Shown piece after piece: positions 1 through 11,256 of a DNA stretch of 64,000 nt (within the stretch, counting starts at the first letter, position 1; the number at the start of each line of letters is the position of its first letter). The DNA is from Sporodiniella umbellata. Lineage: Eukaryota > Mucoromycota > Mucoromycetes > Mucorales > Rhizopodaceae. The notes beneath the pieces are model-generated. The model saw nothing but the letters and a program-made list of their open reading frames with translations. It was not told where the DNA came from and made no database searches. Location of the stretch: assembly GCA_025677835.1 (NCBI GenBank), contig JAIXMR010000088.1:55431-119430 (forward strand). Reading direction: 5' to 3'. A program made the translations under genes and the position numbers.

Positions 1-1093
1 AATGTCATCTAGTATTGTTTGCTTCAGTTTGCTCACAGTATCAGTCAAATCGCGAGTAGAAAGGGGAACGAGGTCAGGCGGTAAAGTTTCAGGCAAATTA
101 TATCCGTTCAGCTTGCGATACAAAAGATGCATAGCTACAGCAAACTCGTTTAGGTTAAGCTTCCCTTGATTGTTTGGATCTGATAAGCTCCTTTAAAATA
201 AAAAAAAAGTGAGAGCATCAGTACCTTTTTTCAGCATCAACTAAAATTCATACCAAATCTGCATAAGAACATTCTGAGGAAGCCCAGACTGAGAAAAGAT
301 CTCTTTTGCGGTCTCTCCCGAAATAGATCCTTTATTTTCAGGATCCCATGCTTTGAAGACTTTTGTATATTGCTTTTTTTCCTCAGCTGTTACAGCCCAA
401 GGTATTTCAACAGAGCTTGATAAGCTTTTGAACTGAGGCGGTTCTGTGTATGAAGATGTATGTGGCATCATACGGTTTGCAAAATCCATGTTGTTTCCCA
501 GCATACCTGTAGGCATTGCTGCTTGCGGAGTTAAATTTTGGGGGTTTCCTGTTGGTTGAGAAATGATGGATAAAGCTGAAGCAATCTGGTTGCTACTATT
601 GTTTCGGACAGTCAGTACTGCATTTTGCACTTCTCTTTTAACTGAATCTGGAAGTGCAGGAGGAATATCTACGCCTGTCATTTTAAGCGATGTGAGGTAC
701 ATTGCAACTGCAAATTCGGGAAAAGTAAGTTGAGCATCGTTTGTCACATTGGATAGGTCCCTATAATTCTATAATTAGTTTTGGTAAATAGTGATTTTGT
801 TTGAGGCCGTACCAAATGTGGGCAAGGTTATCATCTCCAATGCTTGATTTCGACAGTACTTCTCTGGCAGCCGATGCTTATAAAAGAAAAGAGACAGTCA
901 GCATCCTTTTAATGTATGACATAATTGAAGAGTACCAGTTAATACATCGTTGCCACCAGAAACTTGAGTAAACACCATCTCATATTTGCTCTGATCCACA
1001 TGCGCAAGAAAACTTAAACGAATTCCTTTGAAAAAGAGAAATTGAGCAGGCTTTTACTTTTAAATGTCTCTTACCTTTTGATGGTCCTGCCAT
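1..1093 (-). CDS. PAN1: Pan1-like EH-domain endocytic scaffold (5' part, 3' end outside window)
   Basis: Pan1 is an EH-domain scaffold of the endocytic actin patch that binds NPF-containing adaptors and promotes Arp2/3-driven actin assembly. The start codon is at 1091-1093, followed by a six-codon first exon. Four short GT-AG introns can be read, the last at 191-253. Spliced, the protein carries two EH domains. The first includes DNLAHIWDLSN and [12 protein letters not shown]. The second includes [16 protein letters not shown], then VLMQIW joined over the intron to [21 protein letters not shown] Pro/Gln/Met-rich linker separates them, as in fungal Pan1. The reading frame runs off the left edge, so the coiled coil and proline-rich tail are not seen. 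It is divergent from OCT1 with 131 bp between the start codons. Ede1 or another EH protein is the alternative, but the sequence around each EH domain resembles Pan1 more. Confidence 0.85.
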
Positions 1094-1224
1094 ATTAATA
1101 ATAAATATAATTCAAAAAAAGGAAAGAAGAAGCTGTTTACACAAATGTCGGGGTTTTTGAAAATCTCCTGTTAGGTTCGCTTGCCCTAGGTTTTTCTTTT
1201 TTTTTATTTCAAAAAAAGAGCCTA
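1094..1224. promoter_or_regulatory. Short divergent promoter between PAN1-like gene and OCT1
   Basis: Only 131 bp separate the two start codons. The segment is AT-rich with A/T runs and has no clear TATA box. It must hold both core promoters and both 5' leaders, so shared regulation is possible but is inferred from spacing alone. Confidence 0.5.
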
Positions 1225-3620
1225 ATGATCAGAGTATCAACAGGCTCAATTTTACAACATGCTATTACCTTACCAAGGGTTTCTAGAATTTCAAAAAGGC
1301 TTAGACATTCTTTTCAGCTGAATACCAGTTCGCCTATTAAATCAAATGACAACCACCTTCGCTCCATATTTGACGATCAGGAGTTATGGAAAGATCTTTC
1401 TAAAGCAACAGGCATAAACCCTGTAGGACTTTGCGGTCACTCCCATTTTTCTAGCATACCGGGAATTCAGTTTGCTGCTCAACAAGCCATACAAAGATCC
1501 CAAATTCTGGTAGAAAGAATTTGTAATGCTTCAATAAATGGCCCTTCCGAAATGAGAAAGGTGATCAAAAACCTAGATCGTTTATCCGATACGCTATGTA
1601 GCGTCATTGACTTGGCCGAGTTTCTTCGAAATGCTCACCCTGATAAAGCAATTCAAGATTCCGTTCATCAAGCCTACAGCGATCTATGCTCTTATATGAA
1701 TACTCTAAATACAGACACTAGAATTCATGGGGTAAGATATATATATATAATCATACAAAGGGTTAAACATATTGTGTGTACACTATAGATCCTTGCTCAA
1801 GTTTTAGCAGATAAACCGCTCGTCAGTAAGTTAAGTACAGCAGAGCACAAATCGGCCTTAGTGCTTTTACACGATTTTGAAAAATCCGGGATACATCTAC
1901 CTGATAAAAAGCGAAAGGAATTTGTACGTCTCTCTGATCTTGTTATCCATTTGGGTCGCGAGTTTGTCCAACAAAATCCTCATGCCATCCAAAAAGTAAA
2001 GATTCCCTTATCTATGATCTCTGGAATTTCTGTACCTAAAACATATATCAATGATGGATTTGCCTATATACCAACCAACTCTCAATATGCCCACGCAATA
2101 TTAAAATACGGAGAAAATGAGAGTGTCCGTAAGCAAATGTACCAATGCATCAACTCTGCTACAGAAGAAAGTATTGAGGTGCTCGAAAACTTGATGAAAA
2201 CTAGAGCACAGCTAGCAACTCTGGTTGGAAATAGCTCATTCGCTGAGCTGCAGCTATTAGATAAAATGGCTAAAAACCCTGGTAACTAATGGAGTGAAAA
2301 CAACCAAACTAGTGCTCAGCTAAAAAAAAAAACAATACAATAGAGAACGTAGAAACATTTTTGAAAACACTTCTAAAGCATCAAGAGCCTGTTTTTCGAA
2401 AAGACATGCTGCTATTACAAAATGCTAAAAAGAAAGAATCTGCAGACGCTATGATACATGCTTGGGATCGAGATTACTATATGCGTAAATGTAACGAAAC
2501 AACACTTCGCAAACAATCAGCAACAATGCCCCACTTTACAGTTGGTTCAGTAATCCAAGGGTTGTCACGGCTCTTTGATAATCTATATGGCGTCAAGTTT
2601 GAATTTTCTCCAATGAGACCTGGTGAATCTTGGAACCACGAAGTAAGAAAGCTGAACGTAATATGCGAAAACGAAGGGAAGATTGGCACTATTTACTGCG
2701 ACTTGTTTTCTCGACCTGGAAAAACAGCGCATGCTGCTCATTACACAATACGAACATCCAGACGTGTTGATGACGATGACGATCAAAGTGATATACATTT
2801 TGCTTTCCCAGGGCGCAATGTAGATGAAGCTAACTTTTTACCCCCAATCGACCAAGGTGGTGAAAGTGTTCGTGGTAAAGATGGTCTATATCAACTGCCC
2901 ATCATTGCATTGACTTGCGACTTTGCTCAAGGTGATCATGCAGCGCTCTTATCCATGCAAGAAATTGAAACACTTTTTCATGAAATGGGTCATGCTATGC
3001 ATTCTATGTTAGGACGTACTGATTTTCATAATGTAGCCGGAACACGTTGTGCTTCAGATTTTGTAGAGCTCCCTTCAGTTCTTATGGAACATTTTGCCTC
3101 TCACCCTCAGGTAGTATCTCTATTTACCAACAAACCAGTACCTCAGTCTGCTTTTGGACACGAGAAATCCTTTGAAGGAATAGAGCTCAATGCGCAGATC
3201 CTTATGGCTTTAGTTGATCAATCTTACCACTCCTCTCGAGCCAATTCAAACGACTTTTCTAGTGTTAAGGAATGGAATAAACTACAGGACTCTGTAGGAT
3301 TATTCCCAAGTGTACCAAAAACTATGTGGCCTGTCCAATTCAACCACCTTTTTGGTTACGCCTCCAACTATTACTCTTATTTGCTTGACAGGACTTTAGC
3401 AAGAAAAGTATGGGAGAGTTTCAAAGAAAACCCTTTAGATAGAGAGAAAGGACAAGCATTTAGAGATGGTGTACTCAAGTGGGGAGGTTCTAGAGATCCT
3501 TGGGAATGTATCTCAAGCGTACTGAGCGAGAAGGATGCATCGAAAATTGTTTATGGAGACCAAGAGGCTATGAAAACCGTTGGTGATTGGGGTTTAGATG
3601 TAAATAAAAATAAAAATTAA
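1225..3620 (+). CDS. OCT1: Mitochondrial intermediate peptidase (Oct1/MIP, M3 metallopeptidase)
   Basis: Oct1 works in the mitochondrial matrix, removing an N-terminal octapeptide from a subset of imported proteins after the main processing peptidase has cut. Three exons (1225-1731, 1789-2281, 2344-3620) join in frame to give 758 residues, close to the usual family length. The N-terminus is rich in Arg, Ser and Leu and poor in acids, as expected for a mitochondrial targeting sequence. The zinc site HEMGHAMHSMLGRT is in the third exon, followed by the family-typical SDFVELPSVLMEHF, which supplies the third metal ligand region. The C-terminal stretch with FGYASNYYSYLLD also fits M3A peptidases. 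Introns are 57 and 62 nt. Cytosolic thimet oligopeptidase is the other M3A possibility, but the presequence and catalytic block favour Oct1. Confidence 0.95.
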
Positions 3621-3670
3621 AAGGCTAGAAAAGGACAATATTTTCTGTTTTTTTCCACTTTACTTTATAA

Positions 3671-6494
3671 ATGTCAACACCATTTGAAATCAAAAGGTAG
3701 AAAATCCACAAGAAGCAAACAAAATAGTTTTCAAAAATATAAATACACGTATAAAAGTACAATGTCTTCTAAGGCTTAATTAAACAGACAGGAATGGAGT
3801 CTGTTCAACGACCCTGACTTTACACCAGAAAAAATTAAACATCATGCTTTAAATGGCACCATTAGTCGAATTGGGTTGCGTTCAATATGCTGGAAGGTTC
3901 GACTTTTGTTTTCTTTCAAAAGAGAATGTTTGAGATTTCAAGTCTATTGACTAGCGTACATAGTTATTTTTCGGTTACTTACCAACCAATATATCATTAT
4001 GGTCCAATGCTATTTTAGAAGGGCGACAACACTATATAGACCTAAAGCAGCTTCATATTGAGGAACCAGCAGAAATGGTCAATAAGAGAGAAGAGGAAGA
4101 TCTTGTAGACAACAACCCGCTAGCTTTAAATGAAACAGTAAGTAAGGGGCTTGAAAGAAAACTTGGTCTGACACAACTGGTTAGAATCCATGGCAACAGT
4201 ACTTTGCGGATTCTGAAATTCGAAAAGTAATACGTCAAGATGTGGAGCGCACGTAAAAAAGCATAGAGATTGAGATAAATTTCTAACATTATATCAGGTT
4301 TCCTGATGTGGAGTACTTTAGATCAGAAAAAGTTCAGCAGGATTTGACTGATATTTTGTTTATTTACTGTAAGCTCAACTGTAATACATCATACAGACAA
4401 GGAATGCATGAACTATTGGCCCCGATATACTGGGTCATTTCCACTGATAGTATAGACAGATTACAGGTGGACGAAAATATTTTAGAGTAAGCTTTTAGTG
4501 TTCTTGAAATGAATATTTATATTTTTAATCCTAGCTTATCAGACAATATCATGCTGCAATCTTTGGACTCCACTTACATAGAGCATGATGCATACATTTT
4601 ATTTGATAAGCTGATGAGTCATGGTAAAGTATGGTATGAATTTAACGATAGCTTGCCAAGTAGTAGTAAAGCAAAGGTATTTTTTAAAACCGAGGAAAAA
4701 AAAAGGAGGGGCTTTGACCATTTACGATATACAGAAAAATGTCAATTCAGATAGTATACCCAAATTGAGCGATGTAAGATATAACTGAGCCATACTTTGT
4801 ATTAACAACATCAAAGAGCGCTCATTTGAACCCAATTGTTGTGATTTGTCACCGTATACATCATGAGTTTTTACGTAAAGCAGACTCTGTGCTCTACAAG
4901 CATTTACAGGACTTTGGTATAGAGCCGCAACTCTATGGACTGTAAGACCAAAAAAGAAAATACACATTTCTAACTTTTATATAGCCGTTGGATCCGTTTG
5001 CTTTTCGGAAGAGAGTTTGAGATTCATGAATTGCTTACATTATGGGATGCTATTTTTGCTGAAGATCCAACCCTCAATATAGTGGAATATATATGTCTAG
5101 TAATGCTTTTGCATCTTCGGGACGAATGTAATTTGTTTTTTTTTTTTTATGAAAAAGAACCCCCCCCAAAAACAAAACTAACAAATGTATGACGGGCAGT
5201 AATAACAAAAGATTATGCTGAGTGTCTTAGTATGTTGATGAGACCGCCTCGTGTATTGGAGCCTGTTACTTTGGTAAAGCAAGCCAAAAGCATCCAAGGA
5301 AAAATATCGACCAATTCTGGATTGCAAATCTTACAACAAATTGATATGCAGCGTGGTAAACCTCCTCGTACCTCGTTGTACGATGGTATTCCTACGCCCC
5401 AAGTTGATACGAGACGTACACTTCAACATAGAATCCCGCATGGCTCTAATTCAGACAACAGCTTTTCTCGTATTACAAACAATGTGATGAAAACGCCACA
5501 GTTCAGAGAGTTTAATCGCGCTATTGCTGGAGTGATGGGTTCTCTACAGGTATTTTTTTTTTTTTAAAAAAAAAAACACCGGTTCACTAAAAACAAAAAG
5601 AATGTAAATTTTGGAGATTCTCCTGAAGCTTCAAGGCGTCCAGTATTTTCAGAGTTCCCACCATCTATTGACCGTATACTTCCAAAATCCCGAAACGACG
5701 GTGTATCAATCAGTATTAAATCAGACAGGGATACGGACGCTGCAAAATTAGTAGCTATGAATAAGCAAATGGGCAAAGTTGTAAGTGATTTTGTAACTCT
5801 TCTGGAAAAAGAAATGTTTTCTGTAGAGTCTGAAGAACAAAAAGTGCCAGAAACTCAAATGCCTAATGATGAAAACAGCGAAAATGTATCACCAAGTGTG
5901 GAGACTATAAAAAGATCTAAAGAGGCTCCCGCTATAAAAGACACAACAGAGCTGCTTCATGCCATGATTGGATTGAAACATGTACGTGACGTTTTGCTTG
6001 GAAAACAGCCGCGATTTGACCCGGATGTGGTTAACATGCCAGATGAAGATTGGGCTATTGTCGACCATTCTGAGGTGGTAGAGCCTCAAGTAGAGGCCAA
6101 ATCAAATAACCATAGAATTGGTTTTGAAAAACCGCTACCTGAGATCCGAAGACACACGTCAACTGTTTTCGAATCAAAGCTACCTCAAGTGCATGTACCT
6201 TATATACCAGATAACCCCAACCCACCCAAGCCAGCAGTCAAGTATCGTATCGAAGACTTAATATCAGACCCTGTCTTCCAATCGAACTCTAAAGCGCTTG
6301 CTAACGAAAAGCTCAAGTCTATTTTGACAGAACAAGAACAAAACACACCACATGAAGCATGTAGGCCTTCTCCTAGAAAGCGAGCCAGCTTCCATACCAA
6401 CAAAGCAGTTCCTATAGCCGGAGAAAATTCAATTGATCCTTTGGATGCTAAAAATGTCGATAACAGAAAAGCTTATGGATATGATGTGATTTAA
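3671..6494 (+). CDS. TBC-domain Rab GTPase-activating protein, TBC1D5-like
   Basis: TBC domains speed GTP hydrolysis on Rab GTPases; TBC1D5 acts on Rab7 in endosome, retromer and autophagy traffic. Eleven exons can be joined without a frame break (3671-3696, 3788-3896, 3964-4137, 4185-4252, 4298-4486, 4535-4676, 4735-4773, 4817-4941, 4985-5127, 5200-5549, 5601-6494), giving 752 residues. The N-terminal half is the TBC domain, with YRQGMHELLAPIYWV (Gln-finger region), EHDAYILFDKLM and GIEPQLYGLRWIRLLFGREF, an arrangement specific to the TBC1D5 group. The C-terminal half is Ser/Pro-rich and probably disordered. The first coding exon is only 26 nt; it was chosen because it has an ATG, a GT donor and the right phase. 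The donor at 5550 is followed by long T and A runs. The TBC1D5 group is well supported; the Rab substrate is not known here. Confidence 0.9.
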
Positions 6495-6632
6495 TAAAAC
6501 AATGAATATCTTTGTCTACAAAAGAAATCTATACAATCACCAGTTGTTACAGCGCATGTAGAAATAAACATATGAAGCGAAAAAAAAAAAAAAAGAAATG
6601 GGTTGTATTTTTTTCATGAAATTTGAAGTGTA

Positions 6633-8379
6633 TTATTTTTGAACTTGATTCATGGCTGATGCTAAGCTGTGTACCAAGATGCGGGCCATTCTAATGTTTT
6701 GATAGTCCGGATGTGAAACCTCAGTGTGCTTCTCCAAATCTATAGACAGTTTTGGTTATACAGCTAAGAGTAAGCGTGGTTTACCTGTCAGTAGAAGGCC
6801 GTATCGAGTGATGCGTTGAATGGGAATAATGAGATAATCTTGAAAAGTGAATTGGCGGGTTTCTTTTTTGAGAGCAAGTTTCTATAGCGTGTCAGCTAAA
6901 ATTAAGAAAAGATGTTTATACCTTTCTATAGGCCCCGTAGACTTTATGCAAATGTTTTTTGTCCAACAGTTTTTTGTTTGTGCCATAGTCCAAAGCACAT
7001 CTTAGAAATACAACCATTGGCTCTGCCATTTCTCGTAACACAAGGCCTATGTTGAAATCGGATTCAGGCCATACCTGAGTCTCTTCGAATCCCAATTCTT
7101 TGAGGCGATAGACCAGCATAAAGGAAAAACGCATCAAGTCTTCGAGATTGGAGAATAAGTCTAAATCTGACCATTTAACCAAAGGAAGGCATTTGTCAAG
7201 AGCAGATTGAAGTGGGTCGCAAAACATCTAATCAAACACGTGTCAGGAAGCCAAACACGCGTGTGGGCATTATTGTGTTTGCTTACCACTTTTGTATAGT
7301 TGAGCTGATTCCAAAAGTTGATTTCTGTTGTGTAGAATTCACGTAATATGAATCTTCTGGTCAGTAACCGTTTCTCTTTTTTCTCAGAATCCTATCGAAA
7401 AAATGAGCTCATTGTTTGCATTCGAGAACTCCGAAATTACCATATCAATCTCTATCTTAGGTAGCGTGTATCGATCCAGATCTAACGCCTTTTGGAGCTC
7501 CTTCTGCCAGAGATAGAGTCCGTGTGCTTCTTGTTTTGGGTTACAGCGATATTTGGCTTTGAATGCTCTAGGTCTAATGCGATTGAAATGAAGCAAAGGG
7601 TCGTCGGAACAGGGTATAAAAATGGTTGACAGCTCGTTATCTGAAATGGTCGGAGTGCTGGCTTTTTTTTTTGGCAGTTTAGATGCCGTTTTTTTGGAAA
7701 AAAGTCGAGGTGTTGTTATTGCCTGAAGCGGTAAGGAGGTACGCTTGGAATTCTCCTTAAGACCTTCGCTGCCCAGGTCAAAATCATTGCATAGAGGGGC
7801 ACTAAGTCTGCGGCTCATAGTGGGTGGAGCGTTTTCCTCAAAGATAGTCAGGTCAGCGTCAATTTTGGATGAAGAGCGACTGATAGTCGAAGTGGGAGTA
7901 CTGACACTATGGCTGCTGTTGTCGTCGCTATTCCATAGAGACGAAGGATATTCAGACGACCACTGCAAGTTGAACAAAAGTCGTGGAGGAGGCTCAGGAG
8001 GTTCCACTGCTGAGTTTGGTTGAATGTCCATTCGCTGAATAGGAGTCGATGGGTTTCTTTTTAATGATACTCGCTGAAACCACCGCTTCTTTTGGACACT
8101 CTTGGCAAAAGGTTGGGTAAAATCGGGAACAGAAGAAACTCGTGGAAGGCTGCAAGCCAATTCGTTGCCTGTGCTAGCAGAACGCCGGTGCTTTGAAAAA
8201 AGGAAATCAGACTGAAGAATAGAAGTCGAATATCTTTTGTCGATTGGTGTAATAGAAGTAGAATGACTGAATTCATCATTAAAATCGCTGACAACCTTGT
8301 TTTCATCAACATCGCTCAAGGAGGGCGGACGCAAAACCGATTTTGTGTCTATCCGAAGGTGCTGAAATTTTTTCACCAT
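6633..8379 (-). CDS. RhoGEF (DH/Dbl-homology domain) protein
   Basis: DH domains exchange GDP for GTP on Rho-family GTPases, usually to control actin and polarity. Five exons (8379-7441, 7391-7287, 7227-6922, 6881-6785, 6739-6633) join in frame to 517 residues. About the first 300 residues are Ser/Pro/Arg-rich and look disordered. The DH domain follows, from RRFILREFYTTEINFW through NLEDLMRFSFMLVYRL to the most conserved helix, YLIIPIQRITRYGLLLTDLE. The protein stops about 35 residues after that helix, so the PH domain that normally follows DH is absent from this model. Introns are 40-59 nt; the first hides inside an open frame (7392-7440) and was placed by domain continuity. The start at 8379 is the first ATG of a long open first exon. 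Partner GTPase unknown. Confidence 0.85.
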
Positions 8380-8737
8380 TCAAATAAATGAAGGGGGTGG
8401 TGTTAGTGAAAGAAAAAGAAAGAAAAAAAATTTATAGTTGAGCAATGAAATGCTCTTTTTTTTTTCTTGTATCACATTTCAAAGAATAGTTCCTTTAATT
8501 GGATAAATGGGTTATTCTACTTGTCATCAAACTTCCGTAAATCTAGCTCTTCTTTGTCGCGTTGGTGTCACACTTGTGTATGAGCACTTTGCTTTGCTAG
8601 TAACAGCCTTTTCTCATTATTCTTGTACCAATAGTCATATGTTATTTAACAACTGAGTTTTTTTTAAAAAAAAATTCAGTTTGCGTTTATTTACAAGGCC
8701 CAAGAGAAAGCCTCATATATATTAAATTAGATAGAAT

Positions 8738-9945
8738 TTACATCTTGTTTTCCAAAACCAATCTGTATCTAGGCTTTCCTTCTCTAAAGTCCTTGATAGC
8801 TTCATTGCAGTCTTTCATAGGGTATTTAGTAATCCAAGGCTTGACGTTGTGTGCAGCAGCAAACTGGAGCATATCCTCAATCATTGAAGGCGAGCCAATC
8901 ATAGAGCCCACAAAGCTGATTTGTCTAGCGGCCAAGATCATACTAGGGAAGTTGGTGAGGGGAGCTTCAGGAATAGCCACCATAATGAAATGACTGTTGA
9001 AATCCATCAATTGGAAGAAAGAGAGCCCTAGAAGGTGTATCTGTTAATGTCGTTTTCTAGATAGCCTAGATGGTGCAAACTTACAGTCTAATGATTCGCT
9101 ATATGCGGTACAGATAATATGTGTCAGAGTGCCGTTATGTGCCTTCATTTGCTCTGCATCACTTGTCACGACATAATCGGTGCAACCAAGGGCATCAGCA
9201 TCTCCTCGCTTCTTATCTGAACTAGAAAGAGCAACAACCTCAGCACCCATGGCCTTAGCCCTAAAGGATTAAATTAGTTTGTTTTTTGTTTTTTGAAATA
9301 AAAAAAAAGCTTTTTTCATACCATTGGATAGCAAAGTGACCTAAACCGCCAATACCGATAACACCAACCTTACTTCCCTTAGTGACACCAAACTTTTTTA
9401 AAGGGGCATAAGTGGTGACACCAGCACAGAAGAAAGTAGCAGCAATTTCGTTTGTCATGTTGTCAGGTACCTTGAAAACAAACTTGTAATGGCCTCTCCA
9501 CTTATCAGCATAACCACCAAAAGCTTTATCGCCATTAGGCCAACGGCTGTTGTATGTACCAGTTCTGGAGCCCTTGCAAAGGTTCTCTTCTCCATTTTTG
9601 CAGTTGACGCATTCGTGGCAAGATCCAGATTGAGCACCTACACCAATGCGATCTCCAACCTTGATACCAGTTACATTTTTACCAACAGCTGTACAGACGC
9701 CAACAATTTCATGACCAGTAACGCAGGGATAATCAGTGGCCCCCACCCACTATCTTGTGTATGAATATCACTACCACAGATACCACAGTGAGAGATATCC
9801 ATATCAACAGTGTCGTCGTCAGCAGCTCTCAAAGGCAATTCGGTCCATTCAAGGGGTTGGTCTATTGTTTGTAAGTAAGAGCATTTAAACTGGCTTTGCT
9901 ACCTTTAGCAACAGCGGCCCATCCGTGGAAAGTATCAGTAGACAT
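8738..9945 (-). CDS. Zinc alcohol dehydrogenase, cinnamyl-alcohol/ADH6-type, with a one-base frameshift
   Basis: Medium-chain zinc dehydrogenase, probably NADP(H)-dependent, reducing aldehydes to alcohols in the cytosol. Exons are 9945-9903, 9861-9322, 9260-9085 and 9027-8738; about 349 residues if the frame break is ignored. Visible family features are the catalytic-zinc segment HCGICGSDIH, GHEIVG, the structural-zinc cysteines CHECVNCKNGEENLC, the nucleotide loop GIGGLGHFAIQW, and the C-terminal GSMIGSP and KPWITKYPM. The frame breaks at 9741-9747: the codons before the G/C run read DSGWG and those after read TDYPCV, but one base is missing between them. The last intron (9028-9084) uses an acceptor that keeps the conserved SFFQLMDFNSHF in frame. 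Either the gene is a recent pseudogene or the assembly lost a base in the homopolymer. Confidence 0.85.
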
Positions 9946-11256
9946 TCTTCTTTTTTAATAGTATACAAAAATTAAACAGTAAAGGGAAAGAAACTCGTAG
10001 CTGGCTCTCTTTTATAGGACATCTGTCAGCGAAAACACCTGTCACATAGTTCGTTTGATTTCTAATACTTTTCTAACTCAGGATTGGCAGATTGGACTAA
10101 TCAATTGAACTTTTACTGACGTTGCTTCTCACCTAATTAAGGAGGCTATCAGTAACTGTATCAAGGATTATACTTGGCTATAGAGTTTTTTTCTTTCGTT
10201 GTCGATTTATTTTCGCATATACACGACTTATCATACTACTGCACTTTTTTTTCCAAAAGAAGGTACATGGTAAACGTACTGGATACAATATTTCAACTTT
10301 AACCTAGCTATTTTAAGCTACTATTGCCTCTTCGGACCTATACAAGAGTAAAACTGCACCTATACCAACTGAGAGAACTAGGTTCATAACTATTAGCTGG
10401 TTTATTCACAGTGCAATTGTTATATGATGCGTTTGGAATTAGAGACGCTTAGCAAAAGTTTGCTCCATATGATTCTTCCAAATAGACTACTCAAAAGACT
10501 TACAATGACTGTTGTTGTTGGGGACTATCAATTACCTCAACCAGTCCCTTGAGCAGACACGGAAACATTGCTGTCGAGCACTTCTGCTCTCAATTATTAA
10601 TACAAGAAGGTCCTACTTCTCAGCCAGTTAAAGCGGTTATGTTTTCTACAATACTGCTCTCCAAAACGTACTGATTACGAATGCAGGCCCAATTTGGTAA
10701 TCTTGTCAAGTTTTTCCGAACGGTCAATCATTTTCAAGATTTTACAACAAAAAAACAGTCCCTTCCAATTATAGTTAGTTAGTAAATCTCGCAAACGGCC
10801 CTAACGATTGGCATCTCGATTTTATTTACTTAAAGCCTGTTGGGTTGAACGAAAGGAGAAATACAGATAGGCTCCATGCTGTTTCGTTCATATTATACTT
10901 GCACGTCCGAACTACTGAAAAATCTGTTTGTTGAACACTTTCCCATCAGTTACATATTCAATTACTATAAACGCTGAGTTTACTATTGTAGGCAGTGTTG
11001 AGAAAAATCATATACTTGGCAAGCCGTAGACGAAACCAGATACATAAACTATGAATACAGCGCATTTCCAGGTCTTTTCTACGGCCCTATAAGCTTATAT
11101 TTCTTGAAACTCTATTTACACTTTTATCCACCTAAAACACCATAATGACATCGTCTTTTACTCTCCATCTACCAATAGTCTTTACTTTAGTTTTGTTTTT
11201 TTTTTAAAAAAAAAAGATAAAAAGCGATAGACGTAACTATATTAAGTGCAATTTTA
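9946..11256. other. Intergenic region downstream of the acidic gene and upstream of the ADH gene
   Basis: About 1.3 kb with no open frame, domain or repeat that I recognise, apart from the TATA-like box of the dehydrogenase near its right-hand side of the start codon. A/T runs occur around 11190-11215. It separates the promoter of the leftward ADH gene from the 3' end of the leftward acidic gene. Confidence 0.5.
10009..10018 (-). promoter_or_regulatory. TATA box of the alcohol dehydrogenase gene
   Basis: On the minus strand the sequence reads CCTATAAAAG about 65 nt upstream of the ATG at 9945. Position and match are good for a core promoter TATA element, consistent with an inducible metabolic gene. 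Confidence 0.5.
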
